Source of the DNA: Pseudoalteromonas nigrifaciens
GTDB taxonomy: Bacteria; Pseudomonadota; Gammaproteobacteria; Enterobacterales; Alteromonadaceae
Assembly: GCF_002221505.1 (NCBI RefSeq)
Contig: NZ_CP011036.1
Location: forward strand, 1,488,001 to 1,552,000
Reading direction: 5' to 3'
Length of the DNA: 64,000 nucleotides
Below, piece by piece: positions 43,735-52,921 of the stretch. The first letter of the stretch is position 1; each line of letters opens with the position of its first letter. Under the pieces are notes generated by a model that saw only the letters and a program-made list of their open reading frames with translations, did no database searches and was not told where the DNA came from. Position numbers and translations under genes: made by a program.

Positions 43735-45513
43735 ATGCCAGATACAATAACGAATAAACTGCAAAATAGTACAGTGCAAGATGTGATTGCGACTAAGTTA
43801 GCGCGCGCCGTTTTTGCTGGGTTTGAAGCTATGTTTGCCACCTTTTTAAATATAACCTTAGGCGCACAAAGCCGCTTTGAACAGCGACAATATCACGAGG
43901 TACAAAGTGCTATGCGCGAGCGTTTACAAGTGTATGAGCGCCAAGTTAAAAGTGTAAGTGAAGCGGTAAAGGTTATTGCCTACGCGGAGTTAAGTTGTCC
44001 ACAGACCTGGCAATTAGCTAAAAATATTTATGGCAACATGGTAAAAAATCATGAAAACGAGCCAATAGCGCATACTTTTTTTAATTCTACCTTTGGTGCT
44101 ATTTGGGACGATAAAAAAATACGTACTGTGCATTTATTTGTATTAAAAGCTAAATATCGTACTCAACCTCGACCATACGACAGCTTAGTTAAACGTATTT
44201 CATTGCAGCATGGCTTTAATAGCGCAATAAAAACGCTGATCACTAATCAGGTTTTTAGAGTGCCATTTAGTAATTTAAACCAAGATGTTGCCACCCTGCA
44301 GGCTACTTTAACGCAAGGTGCTAAGCAACAATGTCGACAAGTTTATGAGTTAATAAACTTAAACGACGGCTATATAGAATATGCATATTCACATTTTTAT
44401 AGAAACAAAGCCTGTTACTTAATAGGCCGATGCATTGCTAAAAATGGCGATAATATGCCCTTTGCTATTGCCATTTTAAATACCCCCAAGGGGCTTAAAA
44501 TTGATGCGGTAATGATGGGCGCCGACCAACTAAGTTTACTATTTGGATTTGCGCGCACGTATTTTATGGTCGATACCGACCAACCAGCGCGTTATGTAGA
44601 TTACTTAAGTGTACTTATGCCGCATAAACAGCGCTTTGAGCTATTTAATGCGATTGGCTTTATAAAACATGCCAAAACAGAGTTTTATCGTTATAAAGTA
44701 GATACCACTAAAAATAGCCCCGCGAGCTTTAAGTATGTGGCTGCGCCAGGTACACCGGGTATGGTAATGCTAGTGTTTACTATTGCTGGCTCAGACCATG
44801 TTTATAAAGTAATTAAAGATAAATTTAGCGCACCAAAAACCGCCACTAAAGCGCAAGTAAAAGAAAAATACAACTTTGTAAAACAAGCCGATAGAGTAGG
44901 GCGACTGGTAGATACGCATGAGTTTAGGTATTTAGCGTTTGATTTGAGCCGCTTTAGCGAGCAGTTGCTGCAACAAATGAAAGAGCACATTGGGTCCAGT
45001 TTAATTATTTCGGGCAAGGCGCTTATTTTAAAACATGTTTATGTTGAGCGAAAAATGACCCCGCTTAATTTATATATAAATGATTGCGACAGCAAAGCAC
45101 TTGCACAAGTGATGCTAGATTACGGCAGAGCAATTAAAGACTTAGCCGGTGCTAATATTTTCCCTGGGGATATGCTGATGAAAAACTTTGGTGTTACGCG
45201 CTGGGGGCGGGTAGTATTTTATGATTATGACGAAATTTGCCCACTTACCGATTGCAACTTTAGAGAAGTGCCGCAAACGCAAAATGCGCTAGAAGAGCTA
45301 AGTTCAGACTCGTATTTTGATATAGAGCCAAATGATATTTTTCCGAGTCAATTTAAAGTGTTTTTTAGTGCTAATGAATTGGCATTTAATGCTTTTAATA
45401 GTCATCACAGCGATTTATTTAACGCCCAGTTTTGGCAAACGTGCCAACAACAGGTACAACAAGGCTATTTACCCGACGTGTATCCATATAAACAAAGTTG
45501 GCGCTTTAAATAA
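43735..45513 (+). CDS. aceK: isocitrate dehydrogenase kinase/phosphatase
   Basis: 592-aa bifunctional enzyme that phosphorylates and dephosphorylates Ser113 of isocitrate dehydrogenase, switching carbon between the TCA cycle and the glyoxylate bypass. Length matches the family (~570-600). The N-terminal regulatory part holds YAELSCPQTWQLAKNIYGNM and FFNSTFGAIWDDKKI. The kinase core has APGTPGMVMLVFTIAGSDHV (P-loop-like) with VYKVIKDKFSAPK, YGRAIKDLAGANIFPGDML (catalytic Asp) and VVFYDYDEICPL (metal Asp). It is not next to aceBA but near icd. Confidence 0.95.
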   Translation: MPDTITNKLQNSTVQDVIATKLARAVFAGFEAMFATFLNITLGAQSRFEQRQYHEVQSAMRERLQVYERQVKSVSEAVKVIAYAELSCPQTWQLAKNIYGNMVKNHENEPIAHTFFNSTFGAIWDDKKIRTVHLFVLKAKYRTQPRPYDSLVKRISLQHGFNSAIKTLITNQVFRVPFSNLNQDVATLQATLTQGAKQQCRQVYELINLNDGYIEYAYSHFYRNKACYLIGRCIAKNGDNMPFAIAILNTPKGLKIDAVMMGADQLSLLFGFARTYFMVDTDQPARYVDYLSVLMPHKQRFELFNAIGFIKHAKTEFYRYKVDTTKNSPASFKYVAAPGTPGMVMLVFTIAGSDHVYKVIKDKFSAPKTATKAQVKEKYNFVKQADRVGRLVDTHEFRYLAFDLSRFSEQLLQQMKEHIGSSLIISGKALILKHVYVERKMTPLNLYINDCDSKALAQVMLDYGRAIKDLAGANIFPGDMLMKNFGVTRWGRVVFYDYDEICPLTDCNFREVPQTQNALEELSSDSYFDIEPNDIFPSQFKVFFSANELAFNAFNSHHSDLFNAQFWQTCQQQVQQGYLPDVYPYKQSWRFK

Positions 45514-45602
45514 GGTGTTTTGATCCCCATATATAAATTACATTAATTTAGTTATGCAACGTTTAGTAATAGCGTTTAGTTATATAAAGCTTAGGAGTGG
45601 CA

Positions 45603-46565
45603 ATGAAATACATTTCTCATGAAGATGGCATACTTGCATTTAGTGAAACCAATAAACCGGTTTTAAAGAGCCATGAAGTACTGGTAAAAGTAGCCGCCAT
45701 TGGTGTAAATCGCGCCGATTGTATGCAACGCCAAGGTAAGTATCCGGCGCCAAAAGATGACAGCCAAATATTAGGATTAGAGTGCGCAGGCATCGTTTGC
45801 GATATTGGTGGTAAAGTTGATAAAATTTGGCTTAATAAACGCGTTTTTGCTTTATGTGCTGGTGGTGCTTACAGTGAATATGTTGCGGTTGATGCCAAAC
45901 AGCTAATGGAGTTACCAGATGGCGTGTCTATGAGAGAGGGCGCTGCAATAAGTGAAGTATATTTAACAGCATTTGGTGCTTTGTTTGAATTAGGTAAATT
46001 ACAAGCTGGGCAAACGGCGTTAATTCATGCAGGTGCAAGCGGTGTGGGTGGTGCTGCAATTCAAATGGCTAAAAGCGCAGGGGCAACTGTGGTTATAACC
46101 GCAGGTTCAGATGAAAAATGTGCACATGCCAAAGCACTGGGCGCCGATCATGCTATAAACTATAAAACCACTGATTTTGTAGAATATATGAAGGCTAATA
46201 ACCTAACGGCTAACACAATTGTAGATCCTGTTTCGGGTAGTTATTTAAACAAAAATGCGGCTGTTGCGGCTATGGATTGCCAAATTGTAATGCTGGCATT
46301 TTTAGATGGTCGTTTTGCTGAAGTTGATTTTGCCCGTTTACTGCAAAAACGTATCTCGTTTCATGCATCAACACTTAGAAACCGTAGTATAGAGTTTAAA
46401 CGCGCATTAAGAGATGATTTTGTAGCGCGTTTTTATAGCGATATTGCAAGTAAAAGCTACGATTTTAATTTATATAAAGTGCTACCTTGGAGCCAAGCAA
46501 GCGAGGCTCATGCTATTTTAGAGCGCAATGAAAACGCCGGTAAAGTAGTGTTAAGTGTAGAATAA
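45603..46565 (+). CDS. NAD(P)H:quinone oxidoreductase-like zinc-free MDR protein
   Basis: 320-aa medium-chain reductase of the quinone oxidoreductase/PIG3 branch. Features are AAIGVNRADCMQRQGKYPAP, GLECAGIV, the NADPH-binding Rossmann ALIHAGASGVGGAAIQMAKS and a C-terminal SEAHAILERNENAGKVVL. The catalytic-zinc Cys/His of alcohol dehydrogenases are missing, as expected. It probably reduces quinones or enones. ATG 45603 is used because AGGAG sits 6 nt upstream; an in-frame GTG at 45597 overlaps that site. Confidence 0.92.
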   Translation: MKYISHEDGILAFSETNKPVLKSHEVLVKVAAIGVNRADCMQRQGKYPAPKDDSQILGLECAGIVCDIGGKVDKIWLNKRVFALCAGGAYSEYVAVDAKQLMELPDGVSMREGAAISEVYLTAFGALFELGKLQAGQTALIHAGASGVGGAAIQMAKSAGATVVITAGSDEKCAHAKALGADHAINYKTTDFVEYMKANNLTANTIVDPVSGSYLNKNAAVAAMDCQIVMLAFLDGRFAEVDFARLLQKRISFHASTLRNRSIEFKRALRDDFVARFYSDIASKSYDFNLYKVLPWSQASEAHAILERNENAGKVVLSVE

Positions 46566-46647
46566 ACCAGTAGTGTAATGTATAGGCATTGTTTATGTCT
46601 CTGGTAGTCAATATAATTTAGTTATAACACACATAATAAGGTTAATA

Positions 46648-46899
46648 ATGAATCCAATTATCGCCACTTTAAAAGATCATAATGTTAGCGACGAGCAAAT
46701 AGCCGAGCTATTTGAAGCATTAACGCAAAACCCAATGATGGCAATGGCCATGGTGCAACAACTTGGTATACCACCTGAAAAACTACAGCAACTAATGGCA
46801 GTAGTGATGACTCAACCGCACTTAATTAAAGAAGCGACAGACGAGTTAGGTTTAGACTTTTCGAAAGTACAAGCCGCAAAAGATAAGTTAAATCAGTAA
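46648..46899 (+). CDS. DUF2999 protein
   Basis: 83-aa helical protein: MNPIIATLKDHNVSDEQIAE at the start, NPMMAMAMVQQLGIPPEKLQ in the middle and IKEATDELGLDFSKVQAAKD at the end. This fits DUF2999, a small cytosolic family of Vibrio/Shewanella/Pseudoalteromonas, as I recall it. The function is unknown. The gene is monocistronic, with a palindromic hairpin after it. Confidence 0.82.
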   Translation: MNPIIATLKDHNVSDEQIAELFEALTQNPMMAMAMVQQLGIPPEKLQQLMAVVMTQPHLIKEATDELGLDFSKVQAAKDKLNQ

Positions 46900-46915
46900 T
46901 CCCTCCGCACTTTTA

Positions 46916-46941
46916 ACCAAGGTATAACCTTATACCTTGGT
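46916..46941 (+). other. palindromic hairpin after the DUF2999 gene
   Basis: ACCAAGGTATAA (46916-46927) and TTATACCTTGGT (46930-46941), a 12-bp perfect inverted repeat with a 2-nt centre. No T-run follows, so termination would be inefficient. Confidence 0.5.
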
Positions 46942-47040
46942 ACTTTAGCCCACCTTAAACATGTTTTGTTACATTAGCAATTGAACTGCTATTGATTTTT
47001 AGCGTCTTAGTTTTAGTCGATAAAATGGTGGGAATATTGT

Positions 47041-47691
47041 ATGAAAACACTGATTAAATTTTGGAAAAATAACCGTTCATTAATCATATTTATAGCGTTA
47101 ATGAGCGTATTTAGAAGTGCAGTTGCCGATTGGTACGAAGTACCTACAGGCTCTATGCGGCCCACCATTGAAGTAGGCGACAGAGTTTTAACAAATAAAA
47201 TGGCTTACGATTTACGCTTACCCTTTACGCATATACCACTAATGAAGTTAGGCGACCCACAAGCAGGTGATATCATAGTATTTGATTCAAAAAAAGCTGA
47301 TAACCGCTTAATAAAGCGGGTAATAGGCGTACCTGGCGATACTGTGTCGCTTGAGCATAACGAGCTTATTATTAATGGTAAAAAGCTTAACTATGCTCGT
47401 TTGCACAGTAATTTAGGTTCACTTGATAAAATTGAAAACTTAAACGGTCATAAACACTCAATAAGAGTAGCCAATAGAGCGTCGCGATTAGCAGGGTTTG
47501 ATAAAATCACAATCCCGAATAATTACTATTTAGCCATGGGGGATAACCGCGATAACAGTGCCGATTCTCGCGTAATAGGCTTGATCCCGCGTAGCGAAAT
47601 GTTAGGTAAAGCAGAGCGAGTAATTGTATCGCTTGATTACGATAACTATTATTTACCGCGAACTGATCGATTATTAAAAGCGCTTGAATAA
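47041..47691 (+). CDS. lepB: signal peptidase I
   Basis: 216-aa type I signal peptidase with one N-terminal transmembrane helix (IIFIALMSVFRSAVADWY). The nucleophile is Ser38 in VPTGSMRPTIEVGD and the general-base Lys is in NRLIKRVIGVPGDTV; YLAMGDNRDNSADSR is box E. It removes Sec signal peptides on the periplasmic face. It is shorter than E. coli LepB (two helices) and lies away from any lepA-rnc cluster, so it may be a second, accessory peptidase. Confidence 0.93.
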   Translation: MKTLIKFWKNNRSLIIFIALMSVFRSAVADWYEVPTGSMRPTIEVGDRVLTNKMAYDLRLPFTHIPLMKLGDPQAGDIIVFDSKKADNRLIKRVIGVPGDTVSLEHNELIINGKKLNYARLHSNLGSLDKIENLNGHKHSIRVANRASRLAGFDKITIPNNYYLAMGDNRDNSADSRVIGLIPRSEMLGKAERVIVSLDYDNYYLPRTDRLLKALE

Positions 47692-47842
47692 GCGTGTTTG
47701 TATTTTAGCAGCTAAATAAAAACCCGGGTTATACCCATTGAGTTGTATTGCATAAAGTAATAAAACGAATGTAAATTGATGGTAATTATAGTAGCTTGAT
47801 ATTCCTGTTATTTTTTAACACCTGTTCAGCAGAGTCAATAAT

Positions 47843-48259
47843 ATGAGCTTAAAGACTAAAAAATCGCCTATATTACTGTTCGATGGCGTATGCAATTTAT
47901 GCACAGGCTCGGTACGCTTCGTGATTGAGCATGATCCATATAAAAAATTTCGCTTTGCGTCATTGCAGTCAACTGTAGCAAAAAACTTACTTAAGCAGCA
48001 GGGAAGTGAAGCTACAAGTAAGCTGGGTTCTGTGGTGCTTATTGACGATAGTGGCATTTGGTTTAAGTCAACAGCGGCACTTCGTACTGCAGGGCAGTTA
48101 TCGGGTTTATGGCCGTTGTTGCAAGTGTTACTCATAATACCTCGGCCATTACGAGATTGGGGTTATGATTTTATTGGTGCTAGACGTTATAAGTGGTTTG
48201 GGCGTACAAATGCTTGTTGGTTGCCAGCAGAGGACATAAGTGATCGCTTTTTAGATTAA
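47843..48259 (+). CDS. DCC-family thiol-disulfide oxidoreductase-like protein (DUF393)
   Basis: 138-aa protein with the DCC signature LLFDGVCNLCTGSVRFVIEH (Asp, then Cys-x2-Cys) near the N-terminus, FRFASLQS, a middle part VVLIDDSGIWFKSTAALRTA and an end YKWFGRTNACWLPAEDISDR. The family is predicted to be thioredoxin-like and redox-active through the Cys pair; the substrate is unknown. It likely precedes the DUF2937 gene in a transcript (52-bp gap). Confidence 0.88.
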   Translation: MSLKTKKSPILLFDGVCNLCTGSVRFVIEHDPYKKFRFASLQSTVAKNLLKQQGSEATSKLGSVVLIDDSGIWFKSTAALRTAGQLSGLWPLLQVLLIIPRPLRDWGYDFIGARRYKWFGRTNACWLPAEDISDRFLD

Positions 48260-48311
48260 ATTTATAAATAGACTTTTAACTTTAATACGCAAATGCTAAG
48301 GGGAATTAATC

Positions 48312-48836
48312 ATGATAGTAAGAATATTTGATAAGCTAACCTTTGCTGTTGCGTTAATTATAGCGTTGCAAGTACCGCAACTTACGGATCATTATCAGCA
48401 ACATTTAGCGGGCTTGTATCAGGCAACAAAATGGCAAGTTGATGGTTATAAAGCCACCGCCCAAATGCATGCATTTCCCAGTGTTAAAGCAATGATTGAT
48501 AGACACTTACGCAATAGCGAGCCAAGTGTTAAAACTGATGCACAACAAAAGCTGTTAACCCTTGATTTATTTGCAGATTTAGAAGGTGGAATGACTATAT
48601 TTAAACAGGGTAACTTTTTTGAAAAACTAATTTATATGTTTACTCCCACCCGTTTCGATATATTAAAAAATACTATTGATAACTTTAAATTAGGCATACC
48701 GCTTACTTTTACCGGTATTGCGTTTGGGCTAGTATTTGGTTTTTTATTAAATCAATTAATTATGCTACCTTTTACAATTTACTCAGTTAAAAAAAGGGCA
48801 AGTAAAGTTAACACTATCGAGAAACCAGCCCAATAA
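48312..48836 (+). CDS. DUF2937 membrane protein
   Basis: 174-aa protein with an N-terminal hydrophobic segment (KLTFAVALIIALQVPQLTDH) and a C-terminal pair of helices (IPLTFTGIAFGLVFGFLLNQ, LIMLPFTIYSV). A helical region rich in charged residues lies between them, probably in the periplasm. QVPQLTDHYQQHL and ANGF-type sequence around residue 100 resemble DUF2937. Function is unknown. Confidence 0.75.
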   Translation: MIVRIFDKLTFAVALIIALQVPQLTDHYQQHLAGLYQATKWQVDGYKATAQMHAFPSVKAMIDRHLRNSEPSVKTDAQQKLLTLDLFADLEGGMTIFKQGNFFEKLIYMFTPTRFDILKNTIDNFKLGIPLTFTGIAFGLVFGFLLNQLIMLPFTIYSVKKRASKVNTIEKPAQ

Positions 48837-48899
48837 TAGTATAATCATTTAAATCACCTATATAACTAGGCTCACATATTATGAGAACTGATAGCATTT

Positions 48900-50504
48900 A
48901 TGCGATATTTATCGGCAATTTCCCTTTGTTTATTTATGGTTATAAGCATGCTTTTTGGCTGCGCTAGTTATCCTAAGGTTCAAGCCGAACCTAGCTCTGC
49001 ATTTAGCAAAACGCAAAATACTAGCTTAGCTAAAGGCATAGCATTAGAGGCGAGTAAACACCCTGCGAGCTCAGGGTTCTATCTACTTGGTGATGGCCTT
49101 GATGCATTTGCAACTAGGCTGTTATTAATAGAAAAAGCCGAAATGTCTATTGATGTGCAGTATTACTTATTTCATAACGATACTACGGCCAAAATATTCA
49201 CTCATTACTTACTTCGTGCAGCCGATAGAGGCGTGCGGGTACGCATGTTACTAGATGACTTTGGCCACGAAAGCCAAGACGCTTTATTTAGTGCCTTGGT
49301 GCAACACCCTAATGTGTCAGTACGGTTATTTAATCCGTTTTCAAATCGCACTTTACCTTATGTTGATTTTTTAACTAATTTTAAACAGATCAATAGGCGC
49401 ATGCATAACAAGTCGTTTATTGTTGATAATCAGGCGGCTATTATTGGTGGCCGTAATATTGGAGATACTTATTTTTCTGCCAATATTTACACTAACTTTT
49501 CTGATTTAGATGTACTTGGCGTGGGGGAATTTGCCCCGCGTGTGGCCACTGCATTTGATTTATATTGGAATCATTCACTCTCGGTAGCGATTAAATATAT
49601 AGCGCCTGCATCGAGTGCAGCTAAACTAGAACAAGTACGAAAACAACTCGCTAAAATATATACTAGTGAGCAAAGTAAAGCCTATCTACGGCGTTTAGAG
49701 TCACTGGATATTATTGATAATTTGCTACGCGGACAGCTAGCACTTTACTGGGCAAACTCTGAATTAGTATACGATCATCCTGATAAAATAATGAATGTGA
49801 GTGATGATAATACCGGTTATATGGCCCCAGCATTAAGTAATTTACTTAATGATGCACATAGTGAAGCATTAATTGTTTCACCTTATTTTATTCCCGGTGA
49901 TGCAGGCGTTGCAAGCTTAAAACGTTGGATTAATACCGGTGCTAATGTGACCATTTTAACCAATTCGCTCTCGGCCAACGACGTACCCGTTGTGCACGCC
50001 GGCTATGCAAACTATCGTGAGTCACTTATAGAGGCGGGCGTTAAATTATGGGAGTTACGCGCTACAGTAAAACCTAAGTCTAAGCCTAAAATTAAATCTA
50101 AAGATAAAGCAAAACATAAAAAAATCACCGATTTAGCTGGTTCATCAAAAGCGAGCTTACATGCTAAAACAATGATTTTTGATCGTAATACGCTTTTTGT
50201 TGGCTCAATGAACTTAGACCCACGTTCAATTAATTTAAATACCGAAATAGGTGTTGTAATTTACAGTGACAAAATGGCAAGCACAGCAGCAGATATATTT
50301 TTAGAAGAGTTACCTCGCCATGCATGGCGATTAGATGTCACTAAAACTGAGAATTGGTGGGGTTTTAATCACGACTTACTGTGGTTAGATGAATCAATTA
50401 CACCCACTAAAGTGGTAAGTAAAAACTCTGAGCCAGAGGCCAGCACCTGGGTACGTTTTCAGGCTTGGTTATTTGGCTACCTGCCTGTAGAACACTTACT
50501 TTAA
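48900..50504 (+). CDS. clsC: phospholipase D-family lipoprotein (ClsC-like)
   Basis: 534-aa protein with two HKD motifs: HNKSFIVDNQAAIIGGRNIG (~residue 177) and HAKTMIFDRNTLFVGSMNLD (~residue 425). A lipobox LFGC (Cys21) replaces the usual E. coli ClsC N-terminus, so it is probably a periplasm-facing lipoprotein. SIDVQYYLFHNDTTAKIF and VSPYFIPGDAGVASLK also match cardiolipin synthase C. It makes or remodels cardiolipin, perhaps using phosphatidylethanolamine. An unusual Lys-rich insert (PKSKPKIKSKDKAKHKK) lies near 395. Confidence 0.9.
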   Translation: MRYLSAISLCLFMVISMLFGCASYPKVQAEPSSAFSKTQNTSLAKGIALEASKHPASSGFYLLGDGLDAFATRLLLIEKAEMSIDVQYYLFHNDTTAKIFTHYLLRAADRGVRVRMLLDDFGHESQDALFSALVQHPNVSVRLFNPFSNRTLPYVDFLTNFKQINRRMHNKSFIVDNQAAIIGGRNIGDTYFSANIYTNFSDLDVLGVGEFAPRVATAFDLYWNHSLSVAIKYIAPASSAAKLEQVRKQLAKIYTSEQSKAYLRRLESLDIIDNLLRGQLALYWANSELVYDHPDKIMNVSDDNTGYMAPALSNLLNDAHSEALIVSPYFIPGDAGVASLKRWINTGANVTILTNSLSANDVPVVHAGYANYRESLIEAGVKLWELRATVKPKSKPKIKSKDKAKHKKITDLAGSSKASLHAKTMIFDRNTLFVGSMNLDPRSINLNTEIGVVIYSDKMASTAADIFLEELPRHAWRLDVTKTENWWGFNHDLLWLDESITPTKVVSKNSEPEASTWVRFQAWLFGYLPVEHLL

Positions 50505-50591
50505 TATGTGTTAAATAAGGCGGTAACCCCAATATTAATACTTAATCAGCACTCAGGGTAAGAGGTTTAACAGTTTGAATAATAATAGTAT

Positions 50592-51128
50592 TTAAGGGTG
50601 CTTTTTTACAACAAAAGCGCCTCGTATATCGCCCAAATTAAAACCAGTCGCTTTATCGCTTGGATAAAGCTCAGTTAATTTGTTTTTTACTTCAGGCTTT
50701 AATTCACTACCATGGCAGGCTAAGCAAGCCTGCCCAGTAGGAATTGCTTTGACTAAATACCAAGCATCGGCTTTTTGTTCTTGATGTTCAATATTTGCTA
50801 TAGGTTCGCCATTTTCTTTACGCTGCTCAAAATCGATCAGTATTGAATTTAACCACTCGTTAGCTTGGTTATTAGGATTGCGCACTTTTAATGATGTACG
50901 ACTAATTTCCCACTCTTTAGCACTGTGTTGTAGTGCAATAGCTGGCGCACTGATATTACATACTTCAATTGCTGCAACAGGCCCGCTCGCTTTCATGGTA
51001 CTTACTAAAACATTTTTTAAATCAGTTGAAAATGCTTTAACAGTGCTGCGAGCAAAGTATGCATCGTCGCTATTAGCTAATACGCTTGATGAAACAACCA
51101 AGCTGGTAAATAATAAAATAGAGCGCAT
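50592..51128 (-). CDS. DUF3365-type c-haem protein
   Basis: 178-aa exported protein with a signal peptide (RSILLFTSLVVSSSVLANS) and a Tll0287-like fold ending with a c-type haem site, CLACHG (~residue 143). It also has IEVCNISAPAIALQHSAKEW (Cys) and ISRTSLKVRNPNNQANEW, all marks of DUF3365. It probably senses or carries electrons in the periplasm. ATG 51128 (AAAGGTG upstream) is used; 19 preceding codons in the longer frame are not supported. Confidence 0.88.
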   Translation of the reverse strand: MRSILLFTSLVVSSSVLANSDDAYFARSTVKAFSTDLKNVLVSTMKASGPVAAIEVCNISAPAIALQHSAKEWEISRTSLKVRNPNNQANEWLNSILIDFEQRKENGEPIANIEHQEQKADAWYLVKAIPTGQACLACHGSELKPEVKNKLTELYPSDKATGFNLGDIRGAFVVKKHP

Positions 51129-51308
51129 AATACACCTTTGTACATTAGAGGATTCTAATGTACAGCTGAGCAATAATTTATTCAAGCTTTTCTATCGCTA
51201 ATTATCCGGATATCTGGTTAATTTAAGTACTGTATAAATTATAGCTGCAAAGAGCTTAGCTAAATGATGATAAACCCAAAATATAAATTACATAAAAGGT
51301 AGCTAATA

Positions 51309-51491
51309 ATGACAACTAAAAATGATGACAGTGCTAAATATGCATTATCGCAGCAAAGTAAACCGCTTGATGATCCGCTAGAAGCAATTAAAAGCATGCG
51401 TTTAGAGCAGTTGGCCGTATGTAAGCTAAAAGCAGAAAAAGAGATGCAAACTATGAAAGCAGAATCTACCCCTGACAAAAATAAACAATAA
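51309..51491 (+). CDS. hypothetical small hydrophilic protein (60 aa)
   Basis: Short protein with MTTKNDDSAKYALSQQSKPL, then a helical charged stretch (LEAIKSMRLEQLAVCKLKAE) and Lys-rich tail. AAAGGTAG lies 7-8 nt before the ATG. It ends 27 nt before the disrupted membrane-protein gene, so the two may have been cotranscribed. No family is recognised. Confidence 0.5.
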   Translation: MTTKNDDSAKYALSQQSKPLDDPLEAIKSMRLEQLAVCKLKAEKEMQTMKAESTPDKNKQ

Positions 51492-51678
51492 CGTAAAGCA
51501 ACTTAGTGGATTTGTTTTATGAATAAACACATTACGCTTTCGTTTTTAGCTTGGTTAGCGGCTCTTTTTGTGGGAGCTGCAGGTATATATGGTTTATGGC
51601 CTTCACCACAGAGTAAAGTGCTTTTAGCTATTGAAATAATAACCTTAATTATTTTGTTATTTAATAGCGCCAGTATTA

Positions 51679-51688
51679 CCTGCTGGGT
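51679..51688. repeat. left 10-bp target-site duplication
   Basis: CCTGCTGGGT immediately before the left inverted repeat; exact match to 52912-52921. Confidence 0.95.
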
Positions 51689-52911
51689 CACGGCAAGATC
51701 ATTATAAATTGAACTTATAGAGCAAGTAGTGATCAGATCAAGGCATAATAATTACTTGGTCGCATAAATATGAGCACTACTTTTCTGAAACATTTTAATT
51801 CAATTACAGATCCTCGCATTGAACGTTGTAAAAAGCATGAACTTATCGATATTCTTCTCCTTGCTATTAGCGCTGTACTCTCTGGTGCAGAAGGATGGGA
51901 AGATATTGAAGACTTTGGGCACCTAAAGCTTGATTGGTTAAAAAAATACGGTACGTTCAACGCAGGAATTCCAAAACATGACACGATTGCTCGCGTCATG
52001 TGTCGGTTAAAAGCAAATGAAATAGAAAGGGCATTTCAATCTTGGATATCATCACTGATTGAAACTACAGGTGCAGATATCATCGCTATCGATGGCAAAA
52101 CCGCACGGCGTTCATTTACCACAAAAGACAGAAAAAGTGCCTTACACACGGTCAGTGCATGGAGTTGCCAACACCAGTTAGTGCTTGGGCAGACGGCTGT
52201 TGATAATAAAACAAATGAAATCACCGCAATACCAGAATTACTCACCCTGCTCGATATTGAAAACAGTATCATTACGTTAGATGCGATGGGATGCCAACAA
52301 GAAATAGCAAAACAAATCATCCAACAAAAAGCAGATTATATTCTTGCACTTAAAGGTAATCATTCAGGCATGCAAAAGGAACTAGAAGCGTGGTGGCACA
52401 AGTGCGAGCGTGAAAGGTTAACTAAGCATAATTGTGATGAACATACCGAAATAAGCTCAGGACATGGGCGTGTTGAAACACGTACATGCCAGCAGTTACT
52501 TATAGATAAAAGCTGGCTAGGCAAGGATTATCGTTGGCCTGGCTTAACGAGTATTATTAAGGTCAGGGCTGAAGTTCATGATAAGTCGGCAGGGTCGGAT
52601 ACCACTGAAACACGCTGGTATATAAGTTCATTAGACTTAAATGCAGCGCAAGTACTCAATGCGGTACGCAGTCACTGGCAGGTTGAAAGCATGCATTGGA
52701 TGCTTGATATGAACTTCAGAGAAGATGAATCGAGAATACGCAAACTTCAAGGGCCATTAATGTTTAATGTAATGCGAAAGATAGCCATGGCGCTTTTTAA
52801 ACAAGATGCATCTAAGTCAGCAAGTATGGCGAGGAAAAAGAAAATGGCAGGGCTAGACGATGATTACCGCTCAACCCTGCTAGAGTCTGGGATTAAAATG
52901 CGCTAGCCGTG
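51689..52911 (+). mobile_element. complete ISAs1-family insertion sequence (1223 bp)
   Basis: Ends are imperfect inverted repeats: left CACGGCAAGATCATTATAA, right (reverse complement) CACGGCTAGCGCATTTTAA, with 15 of 19 identical. It is flanked by the exact 10-bp direct repeat CCTGCTGGGT, and one transposase gene fills it. The length, duplication and DDE gene fit ISAs1. An intact transposase and perfect duplication suggest recent insertion. Confidence 0.95.
51770..52906 (+). CDS. ISAs1-family DDE transposase
   Basis: 378-aa transposase of the ISAs1/H-repeat family. The DDE triad is visible as AIDGKTARRS (Asp ~residue 107), TLDAMGCQQEIAKQ (Asp ~169) and HWQVESMHWMLDMNFREDES (Glu ~ 305). An N-terminal segment LIDILLLAISAVLSGAEGWE is the conserved associated domain. 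The stop lies 5 bp inside the right end of the element. No frameshift or stop was seen, so it is probably active. Confidence 0.95.
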   Translation: MSTTFLKHFNSITDPRIERCKKHELIDILLLAISAVLSGAEGWEDIEDFGHLKLDWLKKYGTFNAGIPKHDTIARVMCRLKANEIERAFQSWISSLIETTGADIIAIDGKTARRSFTTKDRKSALHTVSAWSCQHQLVLGQTAVDNKTNEITAIPELLTLLDIENSIITLDAMGCQQEIAKQIIQQKADYILALKGNHSGMQKELEAWWHKCERERLTKHNCDEHTEISSGHGRVETRTCQQLLIDKSWLGKDYRWPGLTSIIKVRAEVHDKSAGSDTTETRWYISSLDLNAAQVLNAVRSHWQVESMHWMLDMNFREDESRIRKLQGPLMFNVMRKIAMALFKQDASKSASMARKKKMAGLDDDYRSTLLESGIKMR

Positions 52912-52921
52912 CCTGCTGGGT
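52912..52921. repeat. right 10-bp target-site duplication
   Basis: CCTGCTGGGT directly after the right inverted repeat, identical to 51679-51688. Confidence 0.95.
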
